Shown: one piece after another, positions 45,901 through 57,359 of the stretch
Numbering within the stretch: position 1 is the stretch's first letter
How the letters are laid out: each line of letters begins with the position of its first letter
From: Cycas panzhihuaensis
Lineage: Eukaryota > Cycadophyta
Assembly: GCA_023213395.1 (NCBI GenBank)
Contig: CM041465.1
Coordinates: 124,001-188,000 of the forward strand
Reading direction: 5' to 3'
Length of the DNA stretch: 64,000 nt
Made by a program: the position numbers and the translations under genes
The notes under the pieces: generated by a model
Database searches by the model: none
Told to the model about the DNA's origin: nothing
Seen by the model: the letters and a program-made list of their open reading frames with translations, nothing else

Positions 45901-47723
45901 GCTGCTTACCCGCGCTGGTTGAATTTCTTCACTTTGACATTCGCAGCATCGCGTAAATCACATTACGCCAAGATCCGCCGGACCATTGCAATGCTTTATT
46001 TTAATTAAACAATGGATTCCCCTTGTCCGCATTTCAGCTCGAGCCTGCTTATTCGCCAGTGGAAAGCCCCAGAAGGGACGCTCACCGTCACCCGATCGAC
46101 ACGCACCACCGCCTCGCCACGATAGCAGCCTAAGGCACCACCGACAAATTTCACGAGCTTGAGGCATGCACCCCAGGCCCAAATTTCAAAGCCAATCCTT
46201 TTCCCGGGTTACAAATCCATTTTGCCGACTTCACTTACCTATATTGTTCTATCGACTGCAGGTCGCCACCTTGAGACCGATGTGGTTATGAGTACGACCG
46301 TGCAAACCAGACTGGCCCCTCCAGATTTTCAAGGGCCTCCAGAGGCGCACCTGACACCGCAGACATGCGATGCTCTTCCAACCACTGGACCCTATCTCCT
46401 GATGAACCGATTTTAGGGTGGGCAGCCTGTTAAAAAGAAAAGATAACTCTTCTCAGGGCCCCTGCCGACTTCTCCGAATTTCCTAACGCCGCCGCCCACC
46501 GCCACGTCCTTGCTCGAGAATATTAACCCGATTCCCTTCGATGTACACGCAGTGCGCCTTCACATGTGGCTTCCCCATCTCCCAGGATCGACTAACCCAT
46601 GTCCAAGTGTTGTTCACATGGAACCTTTCCCCACTTCAGTCTTCAAAGTTCTCATTTGAATATTTGCTACTACCACCATGATCTCAGACCGGGGCCGGCC
46701 CGCCCACACTGCGCCTAAGGTTTCTCAATGACCTCGCCCTCCTACTCACCGAGGCCAAGAACTTGCCCTAACGACCGAGTATAGGTCCCGCGCTTCAGTT
46801 CCATCCATTTTCGGGGCTAGTTGATTCGGCAGGTGAGTTGTTACACACTCTTTAGCGGATTTCGACTTCCATGACCACCATACTGCTGTCTTAATCAACC
46901 AACACCCTTTGTGGGATCTGGGTTAGCATGCATTCTGGCACTGTAACTGGACTTTTGGTTCATCTCGATCGCCAATTCTGCTTACTAAAAATAGCCCACT
47001 TAGAGCTCCCGATTCTGCATGGCCAAGCAGAGCACCCGACTGCCTTACCTATTTAAAGTTTGAGAATAGGTCGAGGGCATTACACCCCTGATGCCTCTAA
47101 TCATTTGCTTTACCCGATAAAACTCGCACCCGAGCTCCAGCTATCTTGAGGGAAACTTCAAAGGAAACCAACTACTAGATGGTTCGATTAGTCTTTCACC
47201 CCTACACCCAAGTTAGACGAACGATTTGCACATCAGTATTGTTACGGACCTCCACCAGAGTTTCCTCTGGCTTCACCCTGCTCAGGCATAGTTCACCATC
47301 TTTCGGGTCCCAACAGGTATGCTCGCACTCGAACCCTTCACAGAAGATCAGGGCCTGGCCGGCACGCCCGAGGGGCATCTCGCCACGCCTTCCTTGCGCC
47401 TTAATCTAAGCTCGAACCCGCGGACTCGCACACATGTCAGACTCCTTGGTCCGTGTTTCAAGATGGGCCGAATGGAAAGCTCGCAGACCAATTTCACAAG
47501 CGCGCAGGTGCCCGGGGGCCGCCATAGAGGTGCGCGCTTCTCTCAGTGACCATCACAACGACGAAACTCCCCGCAGTCTCCCGCGTGCGTTTTTATCACC
47601 ACGACAGCCAGCGATGGTCCACACCCCGAGCCGAGCGGCAGACCGGGGCTCACCGTTCTGCATCCGATCAAGCGCCACCAACCTCCATCCACTTCCTCCC
47701 AAAGCAATTTCAAGCACTCTTTA

Positions 47724-47754
<31 letters not shown>

Positions 47755-48022
47755 TCATGCAGATTTGTTCGCCATCGCCCCTCACCCATATTTAGCCTCG
47801 ATGTAATTTACCACCCGATTAGGGTCAGATTCCCAAACAACCCGACTCGCAGACAACGCCCGTGATGCAACAGGTCCGAACCTCGACGGGGTTTCTCACC
47901 TTCCTGCGCCCCTTCCAGGGACTTGGGCCCTGGCCCATCGTCAAGATGCTTCTAGTTACATTCGGATGGCAACCGCCACCCGATTTTCATGCCGACTCTT
48001 CCTGCTCGTCATTGCTACTTAG

Positions 48023-48053
<31 letters not shown>

Positions 48054-48095
48054 AGTGATATGCTTAAACTCACGGTGCTCGCCGACCCGGGTCGC
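44774..48095 (-). rRNA. 25S rRNA, copy 2, full length but degenerate
   Basis: Complete large-subunit rRNA on the minus strand. The 3' end, around 44774-44880, shows the plant 25S terminus (GGGGTATTGTAAGTGGC). The 5' end lies at 48095 after GATATGCTTAAACTC at about 48040-48071. Length about 3.32 kb against about 3.39 kb expected. Small deletions and substitutions throughout; the sarcin-ricin region (45127-45148) is altered outside its GAGAGGA core. Confidence 0.96.
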
Positions 48096-48347
48096 GTGAC
48101 GTGGACGGGAGGAACTCCGGCTGAAGCCTAGGCCTCTCGATTGACCAAGTCGAGGGGGCTTTCCCCGCGTGCCGTGCACTTACGGTGCCGCGTATCGATC
48201 GGCCAAGACGACCGAACCACCGCTCACCGATGCCCGACAACGAGAGCCCAATCCAGTTAAGCCAACGGTGTCACAAGGGACACAGACAGCCAGCTCCCCT
48301 CCACCGCCCGCATGCAGGCAATGGGGCGGTTTGATTGTGTGTGACAC
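48096..48347 (-). other. ITS2, copy 2
   Basis: About 250 bp between 25S and 5.8S, alignable to 3011-3249. Confidence 0.85.
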
Positions 48348-48498
48348 CTAGGCAGACGTTCCCTTGTTCGAAGCCTCAGGCGCAACTTGCATTCAAAGAC
48401 TGGATGACTCACGGGATTCTGTAATTCACACTAAGTATCACATTTTGCTACGTTCTTCATCGTGGTGAGGGCCGAGATATCCGTTACCGAGAGTCGTG
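48348..48498 (-). rRNA. 5.8S rRNA, copy 2
   Basis: Matches copy 1 with changes: the seed-plant core motif reads GAATTACAGAATCC here, one G to A change, and the GAACGTAGCAAAATGTGATA stretch carries further G to A changes. Order and position are normal. Confidence 0.93.
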
Positions 48499-49134
48499 CA
48501 TTTCCACAAGTACCGTGACGCCCCCGCAGTAATCGGATAGAGGGTCCATGCAAAGAATCCTCGAGTCTTGGTGCGCCGGGCACTGTGCTTTTTGGTTTGT
48601 TGGCCCACCTCGCCCAACAACGCCACAAGAATAAGACAACCCCGCCTCCCGAGAGGACGCAACAAAGACATCGACCTGAGTCATGGCGGGAGAGTCGTGG
48701 AAACCGCTGCAAGGACAAGACAACATGAGAGAAGGGCCTCGTTACCTAACACGATCGGTCAGCCCACAAGATGCCAGCCTCCCCAAAGACACTCGTGGAT
48801 CGGGGCCCTACAAGCTACGGAGGGGGTCTCGACCTCTCGACGAACCTAGTGGGATAGATGCTACCAAGAACGCGGCCACCATCCCGCCCGCGCCTCGGCT
48901 ACGATCTATATATCCTCGAGCGGTGGAAGCGAGACGGGCGACGGCAAGTAGTCCGACGTCCCAACATCCCTCTTCGTGAGAGAACGATGGTCATTCCACC
49001 GTCGCACTCCGGATCGCACGCAATGGAGTAGATCCGCTTAGAGAAATGATGAGGAGCATGATGCCTTCAAGGCCCAATCCATCACGCCCCCACCTAAAAG
49101 TTCGCCGTTGTCTATGGTGTCCGGAGATCGTGCC
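48499..49134 (-). other. ITS1, copy 2
   Basis: About 636 bp, same length as in copy 1, so the long ITS1 is a property of the family and not an accident of one copy. Confidence 0.85.
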
Positions 49135-49160
49135 AATGATCCTTTCGCAGTTCACCTACT

Positions 49161-49192
<32 letters not shown>

Positions 49193-49298
49193 AATAAGGT
49201 TCAATGAACTTCTCGCGACGTCAAGAAGTAAAACCGCCATCGCCGCCGCGATCCGAACACTTCAATCGATCATTCAATCCAGAGGAGCGACCAAGCTG

Positions 49299-49329
<31 letters not shown>

Positions 49330-49940
49330 TGTTGATGACTTGCGCTTACTAAGAATTCCTCGTTGAAGATCAATAATTGCAATGATCTATCCCCATCACG
49401 ATGGAATTTCCACAGATTACCCCAACCTCTCGGCCAAGGTTATAGACTGCTGAATACATCGTAGCACGCTGCATTTGCCTAGAACATCTAAGGGCATCAC
49501 GCACTGTTATTGCCTCAAACTTCCATGGCCTCGAACGACCATAGTCCCTCTAAGAAGTCGGCCACAAAGGAAACCCTTCACAGAGCTAGTTAGCAGTCGA
49601 GGTCTCGCTCTAACTAATTAACTGCATAAATCGCCCACCAACTAAGAATGACCATGCACCACCACCCATAGAATCAAGAAAGAGCTCTCAATCTATCAAT
49701 CCTTACTATGTCCGGACCTGGTAAGTTTCCGTGTTGAGTCAAATTGTCCGCAGTGCTCCACCCCGGTGGTGCCCTTCCATCAATTCCTTCAAGTTTCACC
49801 GCGCCATACTCCCTAACCCAAAACTTTGATTTCTCATAAGGTGCCGATAGAGTCCTTAGAGTAACATCCACCGATCCCTAGTCAGATCGCTTATGGTTGA
49901 GACTAGACCAGATTCGATCGCCTCGAGCCCCCAACTCTCA

Positions 49941-49981
<41 letters not shown>

Positions 49982-50895
49982 CGGTTCGCCTTTCATAAAT
50001 CCAAGAATTTCACCTCTCGACAATGAAATACGAATGCCCCAATCGTCCCCTATTAATCATTACCTAGTCTCAAGGCCAACGAATAGACCGTAACCCCATC
50101 GTGTTATTCCATGCTAATGTATTCGTGAGCGTAGGCTTGCCTCGAGCACTCTAATTTTTTCAAAGTAACAACGCCAAAGCCGCAACCTGTGCAACTAAGT
50201 CCGTGAATGTGTCACGACAAAAAGGACGAAACGATCGATGCACACCGAAGGCACCGCCGCCGCCCCAAGATCCAACTACGAGCTTTTAACCGCAACAACT
50301 TAAATATACGCTATTGAGCCGGAATTACCGCGGCCATCGCACCGACTTGCCCTCCAATGGATCCTCGTTAAGGGATTTAAATTGTACTATTCCAATTACT
50401 GCACTGATGAGCCCAAGATTGTTATTTATTGTCACTACCTCCCCGTGTCGATTGGGTAATTTGCGCGTCACGCCTTTCCTTGGATGTGGTAGCCATTTCT
50501 CGTGCCCTCTCTCGAATCGAACCCTAATTCTCCGTCACCGTCACCACCATGGTAGGCCTCTATCCTACCATTGAAAGTTGATAGGGTAGAAATTTGAATG
50601 AAGCGCCATCCAAGACTAGGCCATGCGATCCGTCGAGTTATCATGAATCACCGACACACGGACGAGAGCCCGTGATCGGCCTTTTATCTAATAAATGCGC
50701 CCCTTCCAAAAGTCGATTTGGTACACGATAGCTCTAGAATTACTACGTTATCCGAGTAATGTGAATTACCATTAAATAAACTATAATCGATTTAATGAGC
50801 CGCTTGCGCTTCACAATCCGACATAGTTCATACCAACACATGCATGGCTTAATCTTTGAGACAAGCATATGACTACTGGCAGGATCAACCAGGTA
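49135..50895 (-). rRNA. 18S rRNA, copy 2, near full length
   Basis: The 3' end is at 49135 (GATCATTGG) and the 5' end at 50895 with a perfect TACCTGGTTGATCCTGCC. About 1761 bp. It contains the stretch of about 150 bp (about 49355-49510) that copy 1 lacks. Still altered at the 530 loop (50321-50350) and decoding-site strand (49285-49306). Confidence 0.96.
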
Positions 50896-51929
50896 GCATC
50901 CATCAATGCCAGGCATCCGTTTGAGCGGGCCTATTCAAATGGACGACTGCAGAATAATGACAGCACAAAGGGTCAATCCGCGTCGGACCTCCTCACTGTT
51001 GTCTCGCCCAGAACAAGCGATGCACAACAGCCAAGCAAAACCGTATTTGTAACCCAACGAAGAAAAAACCCATCCAAAATCCACCAACGACAAATGCAGA
51101 AGGAAAAAGAAAAAAGAAAAACGCAATAAAGAGAAGAACAGATGGGACCGCATCCAAGGAAGGCAGAAACAGATAGGGCACGGAAAACTAAATGCGACCA
51201 GCAGTGGAGAGCATAAGTAAAGAAAAACACAACAAAAATTGTGGCAGCAGGCGTAACAAACCCAAAGTGTGCTTCTTAAAACGAGTGGGGGGAGGGGGTG
51301 GAGACTACATAGCAAATGCAGCTACAGGAAGGACCAGGGAGCAAATGCAGCTACAGGAAGGACCAGGGTCTGGACAAAGAAATGTGGGGGATCGGACGAA
51401 CGCAGTAACCACCGTGAAAGGGGCCCGTCTTGGGCACTCGACTCACAAGAGACATCGCGGGCCACAGACCAACATTCGAAACACGACCGGGGAACAAGCA
51501 CAATTTGGAGACTGGCGAAAGGGCAAGGGGAAGGAATATAAGAATGAAACAGGCCAACGACGGGGGGACCGCATACAAGTACTCAAACTGAAACCACAGT
51601 GACATCACAATGCCTACCCACCCCCCAAAAAGTGAAAGCTCCCGCGCAAAACACCCTCCATGCACACAACACACACAAGGGAGTGACCACGAGGGGAAAA
51701 ACTGAACGCACCACCATGCAAACCGGAGAGATCAATCCCTACGAAACGGGTATTATAAAACTAGCAGCAACAACTAAAGCCACACCCACAAGGCCACGGG
51801 GGAGGGAACCCACACATGGGGGACTTCGACCGTGCAACCCAATAGGGATCAGACAGGCAAGAGAAGAGGGGAGCAAGACATATGCCAACTTTCGGTGCAC
51901 GGCCACGAGACGCTAAACAACTGGAAAAT
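50896..51929 (-). other. 5' external transcribed spacer, copy 2 (probable)
   Basis: Alignable to 5624-6619. It carries an extra tandem duplication of about 38 bp (51313-51370, two GCAAATGCAGCTACAGGAAG blocks) absent from copy 1. Confidence 0.65.
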
Positions 51930-52368
51930 TTAGGAGAGGAGCGAGCATAGAGACAACAGAGGGAAACGATCGGAGCGGGGCAGACGCCATCTTTCAGTTC
52001 ACGGACACCCTGGGAGGAGTATCCCATACGAGGCCCTTTACCCTACACAGCCCGGCGCCGCTCCAACTACGCGACCAACAACAAGTCTAGATGGGCATGT
52101 CCCATGTACGCGAGTTCCTCTATAAACGACACTTGGGCGAACGCTTTACGAAACACCCTTCGTACGTATCCGTGTCCATGCCAACTGCCCGAACCGGCCG
52201 GTCTCGATCGCATAGCAAAAATGAGCGTTAGGCTCTGCACCACTGGGAAATCTTACGAGGAGCAAGCATACAGAGAGGAGAGAGGGAATGATCGGAGCGG
52301 GGTAGACACCGTCTTTCAGTTCATGGACAACCTGGGAGGAGTATCTCGTACGAGGCCCTTTACCCTAC
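51930..52368 (-). repeat. IGS A-repeat array, copy 2, ETS-proximal part
   Basis: Marker GAGGCCCTTTACCC at about 52030 and 52352. Cut by TE3 just after TTTACCCTAC. Confidence 0.88.
52364..52368. repeat. Target-site duplication of TE3, left
   Basis: CCTAC, identical to 62259-62263. Removing TE3 and one copy restores the normal A-repeat string. Confidence 0.95.
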
Positions 52369-54895
52369 TGAAATGCTCTCCGCGGGAATGCGATCCTACG
52401 TCTAGCAAAGAAATACAAAACACAACATGATCGGGCTAGACAATGAGGATCTCACCTCGCGGTCGCCCATGCGCCGGAGCGCACGGATCGCAAGGTGCCC
52501 GGTTACTCTGTAGCCGAGCAAGACGAGGCCTTCCTACCCTTCCAATGGCCGGGAAGGAAAAAGGAACCTCAAGCTGCGGCTTCTCAAGGTGATGAGAAGG
52601 CAACGAGAGGGCAACAAACTCAACGTGCAACGGCGTGAAGTAAGGCACGGGTTGGGAAATACAACGAAATGGGTCTTCTCGTCTCTACGTAATGCAATGT
52701 AAAAGAAACGGACAGTAAAAGTAAACGAAAATAAAAGACTATTTCCTTTTTCTTTATATTCCGTACTTCTTTACCTATTCAGCATGTATAGAAGGCAAGA
52801 ACGCTAAAAAGGAAAAAAAACAAAGGAAACGCGAGGAATACCTGGATCCGGCGGTTGAGGATGAAGTGCGGATCCTCTCCTTCGGCGCCCTTTCCTCTCT
52901 CCTCCATGCATGCAACGCTTGCTGAGGCGACGAAGGGGGTTTACTTACCTCCCCTAAGGCATGCAAAGACTGAATAAAACGAAAGGACGAAAAGCAAAGC
53001 TCAAAACGAAAAGGGAGAAGAGATACCGCGCGAGCCGACCGGCACCCAAGTTGATCTCGTGCACCACTCCCTCTGACGTGATCCTGCAAACAAACAGAGA
53101 GAATGCCTTCCTCTCGGGGGAGAGGCTACGAAGCACAACAAGATATATGTGTATATACCGAAATGAAATCAACTAAACTAAAGAAACCAAGTTACGCACC
53201 AACACATAACCAAAAATGAAACAACACTGCGCAGAAGCATACAAACCGTCCAAGCACCACAAAATGTACTATATGGGATCGAGTGTAGCCTCTGGATGGC
53301 TAACTCACCCACGAGTGGTCTCCACGGGTCCCGGAAGGTAATGCTAGCAGCAACGAGGTGAGACAGTAGTAACAAAGTTGCCTACACCAAAGGAAAAGAA
53401 CTCAAACCGACCTCTTAGCTTTCCCTAACCCCTGCTTCCTAAGAAAGAGCTGTGATAAAGGGAGAGAGAGGACAAGGGACGGAACCCTTGGGGAGAAGGA
53501 TGGCAATAGGGGACGGAACCCCGCCTATCTCCCTCTAATCCTCGCGTGAAACCCTTTATACCGACTAGCTTAGAAAATGGTGAAAGAGAAAGCTAGAAAG
53601 GGAAGGACGAGCCTCAAGGAAATGCAAAGAAATGTAACCAATCTAAGGGCAGCGTTATAGTAAGTCACCACTAGCCAAGATTACTTGCATCCAATGACAA
53701 AAGAAGATCCCAAAGCAAGTATATGCAAAAGAGAGGAAGGAAATTGCAAATAGAACAACAAAAGCAAGGAAAAATGCACCAACAAGAGACAAGAAATACC
53801 TTGAATGAAGGAGAGCATGCATGCATGCACCTTGGCTACTTGGAGCAAAGAAGACAAGCAATGTCTAAGGTCGGTTTTTGGTGTCCTTTGCAAGAAGATG
53901 GAAGGAGGGAGCTCTGCAAGATGGGAGCTAGAAGTTGTCCTTGGAGTAGTCTTTCTTGTGAAGAAATGCTTGATCTTTGAGTATTCGTAAGAGAAGGTGA
54001 AGCTTGTGATGGAGAGACGTAGGGGGCAAAGAATGGCCCCGCAACTCCACCGGTAGTAGCCCACTTCACTTCGCCAACCGTGCATGAAAATCTTTAGTTT
54101 CGTGTTTTCCTTTGTCTTTGGTAGAGAGTTTTTGCTTAGAAGTCTAGAAAAGTGAACTCAAGAATGAGGCAAATGAATGAAAAGAGGTTTTATGCCTTGG
54201 GCATAGCAAGTGAATGTTGGGGCCTTGGGGCGCCCAATCAGACGTGAGCCACGCCAGCTCCGCCAAAAACGCCACCATCGTCGTGGTTTCTTTTTTTAAT
54301 TTTAACAGTCAGATCATGCAAACTTCATGGCATCACAGTTTACCGCCAGACGACCGGTACTGGCCAAGAACTTTGTGGTACCGCTAAGTTTGCAGCGGTA
54401 CAGCCTGAAATTTGAAAAAAAGAGAAAATGCAACCTAAAAGTCATAAAAATCAGCTTTTTAAGGTAAGAACAAGGGTCGAACATGAATTAAATCAACTGG
54501 GGAAGGCCCAGCAAGGGCAGCACCAAATGATGCAAAGAGCCCCAACTAAGGGTTAAACCAGCTTAGGAAGGGTTTGCAACATAAGTGGCACGTCAGAACA
54601 AGAGCAAACAGTCAAGTAAACATCTCGAAAGACCATGGAGACATCGTGAGTGGTCAGACGCCATACGGTGTCTGATCCGCTATGGATGCCCTCACCGTGA
54701 GTCGTCATGGGCTAAGAGGGTGCCGCTACATGCATAATGAACAGTGCAAACGAAAGCAATGCGTGCAGGCAGGCACATATCAATCAAACTATTCTAAATT
54801 ATCTTAGCAATCATAAGTAAGAAAAGTAAGAACATATACCTGCACAAACCTCGTGGTCGACAAGGCCCCCGAGTCCATTCCCGATAGCCGGAACA
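52369..54895 (-). repeat. TE3 3' LTR (left)
   Basis: Direct repeat of 59767-62258. Starts TGAAATGCTCTCCGCGGG and ends CGATAGCCGGAACA. The pair differs mostly by short indels. Contains a perfect 8-bp-arm inverted repeat at 54378-54401. Confidence 0.93.
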
Positions 54896-55254
54896 TCGCC
54901 TCGCGCAGAGCCTCACCGCCGTAAGCGTAATGTGATGGCGAATGCTGACAATCAAGAAACATGAGTAGCACATGCATATATATATATAAGAGCAATCAAG
55001 AGCAGCACGTGATCCAAGGGTGTAGGAAAGTGTCGTGGGCGAACGCTGCGGGACAAGGGAGACAGAGACGAGGACAACGAGGGGCCGCCATGCGCCGCCC
55101 AGGCATCGACCGAAACCGGCGGCAAGAAACGGATGCCCCCGTTGCCAAGGTGCAACGTGAAGTAAGAGGGCATCCAACAAAGTAAAGCAAGCATATCTAA
55201 CTGACAGCAACCGGAGACTTGGGCACGGGCTGGCCAGACAAGCCTCCACATGAA
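54896..55254 (-). other. TE3 3' untranslated region
   Basis: Similar to the TE1 3' region (15864-16260). Includes a short TA microsatellite at 54977-54990. No gene seen; the polypurine tract is weak (the minus strand reads GCGAGGCGA). Confidence 0.5.
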
Positions 55255-55420
55255 ATGGTGTGTATCATGTATGATAGATGTAGCATGTATGACTTATTTC
55301 GTAAATGAGTATTTTGTATGTTGTAAACGTTTATATGAAAATATGCAAGTATGTGAATGTGTAAATGTATATGTTTTGTTGTAAATATTTTGTTGTAATA
55401 TGCATGTGTTTCCTTCCATG
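55255..55420 (+). terminator. Orphan polyadenylation-like region in TE3
   Basis: Plus-strand T/G/A-rich stretch with TGTAAATGTATATG and TTTTGTTGTAAA strings, matching 19850-20060 in TE1. The antisense gene body that precedes it in TE1 is missing here. Confidence 0.35.
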
Positions 55421-55682
55421 TATGGCCATATGTCTAACAGGAGCACACACATCCACCGTAAGCAGAGGTGATCGAGAGGTGTGAGGTTAGAGGATAGGGC
55501 GACATGCACGCCTGTGGGAGCATAGCGAATATGCGAAGGAAACGACAAGCACTAAGGGGAGTAACGATACTCCCTAGCGTCGTCCTAGTTGGAGGATGCC
55601 CAAGTAGGAGGACAAAGGTTCCCAAGAGCATACGGGAACGCGGGTTCCGCGGGAGGAACCAGAAACAAAACCGAAGAGAAAT
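55421..55682. other. TE3 block shared with TE1
   Basis: Alignable to 20061-20330 of TE1 (AACGCGGGTTCCGCGG and neighbours). No protein recognised. Confidence 0.6.
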
Positions 55683-55970
55683 CCACCTCAAACTGCCATC
55701 CCACCCGCAGTTGGGGAGAATGGGGACAGCTTAAAATGGTAGTTTAGGCTCGTTTCGGAGCAAGGATCCATCTATAAAATGGTAGTTTAGGCTCGTTTCG
55801 GAGCAAGAATCCATCTTAAATTGCCACTCAACCCGTGGTTGGGAGGAATGGGAACAATTTAAAATGGTAGTTTAGGCTCGCTTTGAGTAAGGATCCATCT
55901 TAAATTGCCATTCCACCCGTGGTTGGGAGGAATGGGAACAATTTAAAATGGTAGTTTAGGCTCATTTCGG
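55683..55970. repeat. Tandem expansion of an 84-bp unit in TE3
   Basis: AAAATGGTAGTTTAGGCTC at 55733, 55776, 55861 and 55945, a spacing of 43, 85 and 84. Alternates with a GCCACTCAACCCGTGGTTGG-type block. TE1 has one copy (20328-20408). Confidence 0.9.
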
Positions 55971-56639
55971 AGCATGAATAGAGGAAGAGGTGTGCCTAGG
56001 CCCCAAAAAGGTAGGGGTAGTCACACGCAGGGTAGGAGATAGGTGACGAAGAGTAGGTCCAGTATCGCTAGGCCTACTAGTAAACTTACTATGGCTCAAT
56101 CGATGAGTGCAACTGACCGGCACGATGGATCGCATGGCAAGGTTGCATACGAGTAAGAGTGGCTCTAGTCCGAGGTAAGGATCTAGAGCGTGAAGAAGAA
56201 GTGCCTCTACGAGTGGCTCACCGATGTGGGCGCCTACGTGAAACCGCTCGGGGAGGCCGAGGAGGTAAAATAGATGGCTGGTTTAGGACCAAAGGGCTCT
56301 GGAGCCATCAGAATGAGGAAGAGCGAATATCCGATCGAGATATTCCCCAGGTGCTCGCGAAACCGTGGTGACACGCCGAGGAGAGGGCCCATAACCCTCG
56401 CTATCCGAATCAAAATCACTCATGGCGCCTAAGCAATCAGAACCACCCACGCCAATAGGGGCAAACCTAACTAGGTTTGGCTCATGACGGGCATAGGGCT
56501 CGACCGATGAAGGCCTGGCCTCCTCAAACAAAGGTCCCACTAAGGGGTAACCTCCTCGTGATCACTATCTTCATCATCGAAAACACCGGCAGTCGGATGA
56601 GAGGTGTGAGACTAAGATAGGCTCACGGGCGACAACTTT
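55971..56639. pseudogene. TE3 segment downstream of the protease
   Basis: Minus-strand frame 56283-56540 has FAPIGVGGS and an Asp/Ser-rich stretch, like the TE1 frame at 21306-21659 (FTPIGVGSYG and an acidic run). The rest (55971-56280) has no counterpart that I recognise. RT and integrase are absent. Confidence 0.5.
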
Positions 56640-57300
56640 AACTTGTCCTTCATGGACAAATTTGTTGCCCATCAAGGTGGAGCAGATCGCTCCCATCCGG
56701 GTCGAGCCATGGTCACCAACAAGAGGTTGTACTCACATCGACATCGAGTACAAAGAACTCGACAGAAACGGCTTTTCCTCCTAAGGTGAGGGAAAGGGAG
56801 ATCGCCTCAGAGGGACTTCGCAGCCCCATCATACCCTTGGCATTTCCAAGGATGACTCAAGAGCTACTATGCCTAGCTCCTTGAGCATACGCTAGCATAA
56901 GATTAACCGAGGAGCCATTATCTACAATGGTCCTCTTTACGATACAATCGAGTGTCAATGGTAATGACGAATCTGCACGTAAAAGCTTCTCCCGCTTGCC
57001 GGGAGATGGGAGATCTCTAGGATCAAATGAGATGACAGTGGCCCATGGGAGGTAGCACCTATCGCATGGATGGAAGCGCCTTGTTGGCCAAGAGCTTCAA
57101 GAAGAAGAGCACGTTGTTAGGGCTTCTCAAGACGCCCATCAAGGACATTCCCGCAATGACGGTGATAGAGCTCATCAATGATAGAAAAGGGCTTACCCTT
57201 CCCCGTGGGTTGGGTAAGGGCCTCCTAAAGTCGAATCGACCAAGTGACGGAATAGTCTTGGGAAGCGCAGGAACCTCCTGAGGAACGGCCCTAAGAGGAT
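56640..57300 (-). pseudogene. TE3 aspartic protease remnant
   Basis: The minus strand shows TIVDNGSSVN near 56906-56935, the same catalytic string as in TE1, and upstream a linker with a KPFSIIDELYHRHCGNVLDG-like sequence near 57120-57210. Frames are broken. Confidence 0.6.
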
Positions 57301-57359
57301 CAAGGTGAGATGTAGATGAAGAGGCACCGACTACTCTTTAGCGCCTTGGGACCCAAGTT

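Noticed and set aside
53681-54085. Frames within the TE3 LTRs (also 61043-61454)
   Set aside because: The matching frames in the two LTRs reflect the direct repeat, with frame shifts between them; LTRs of this kind do not normally encode protein.
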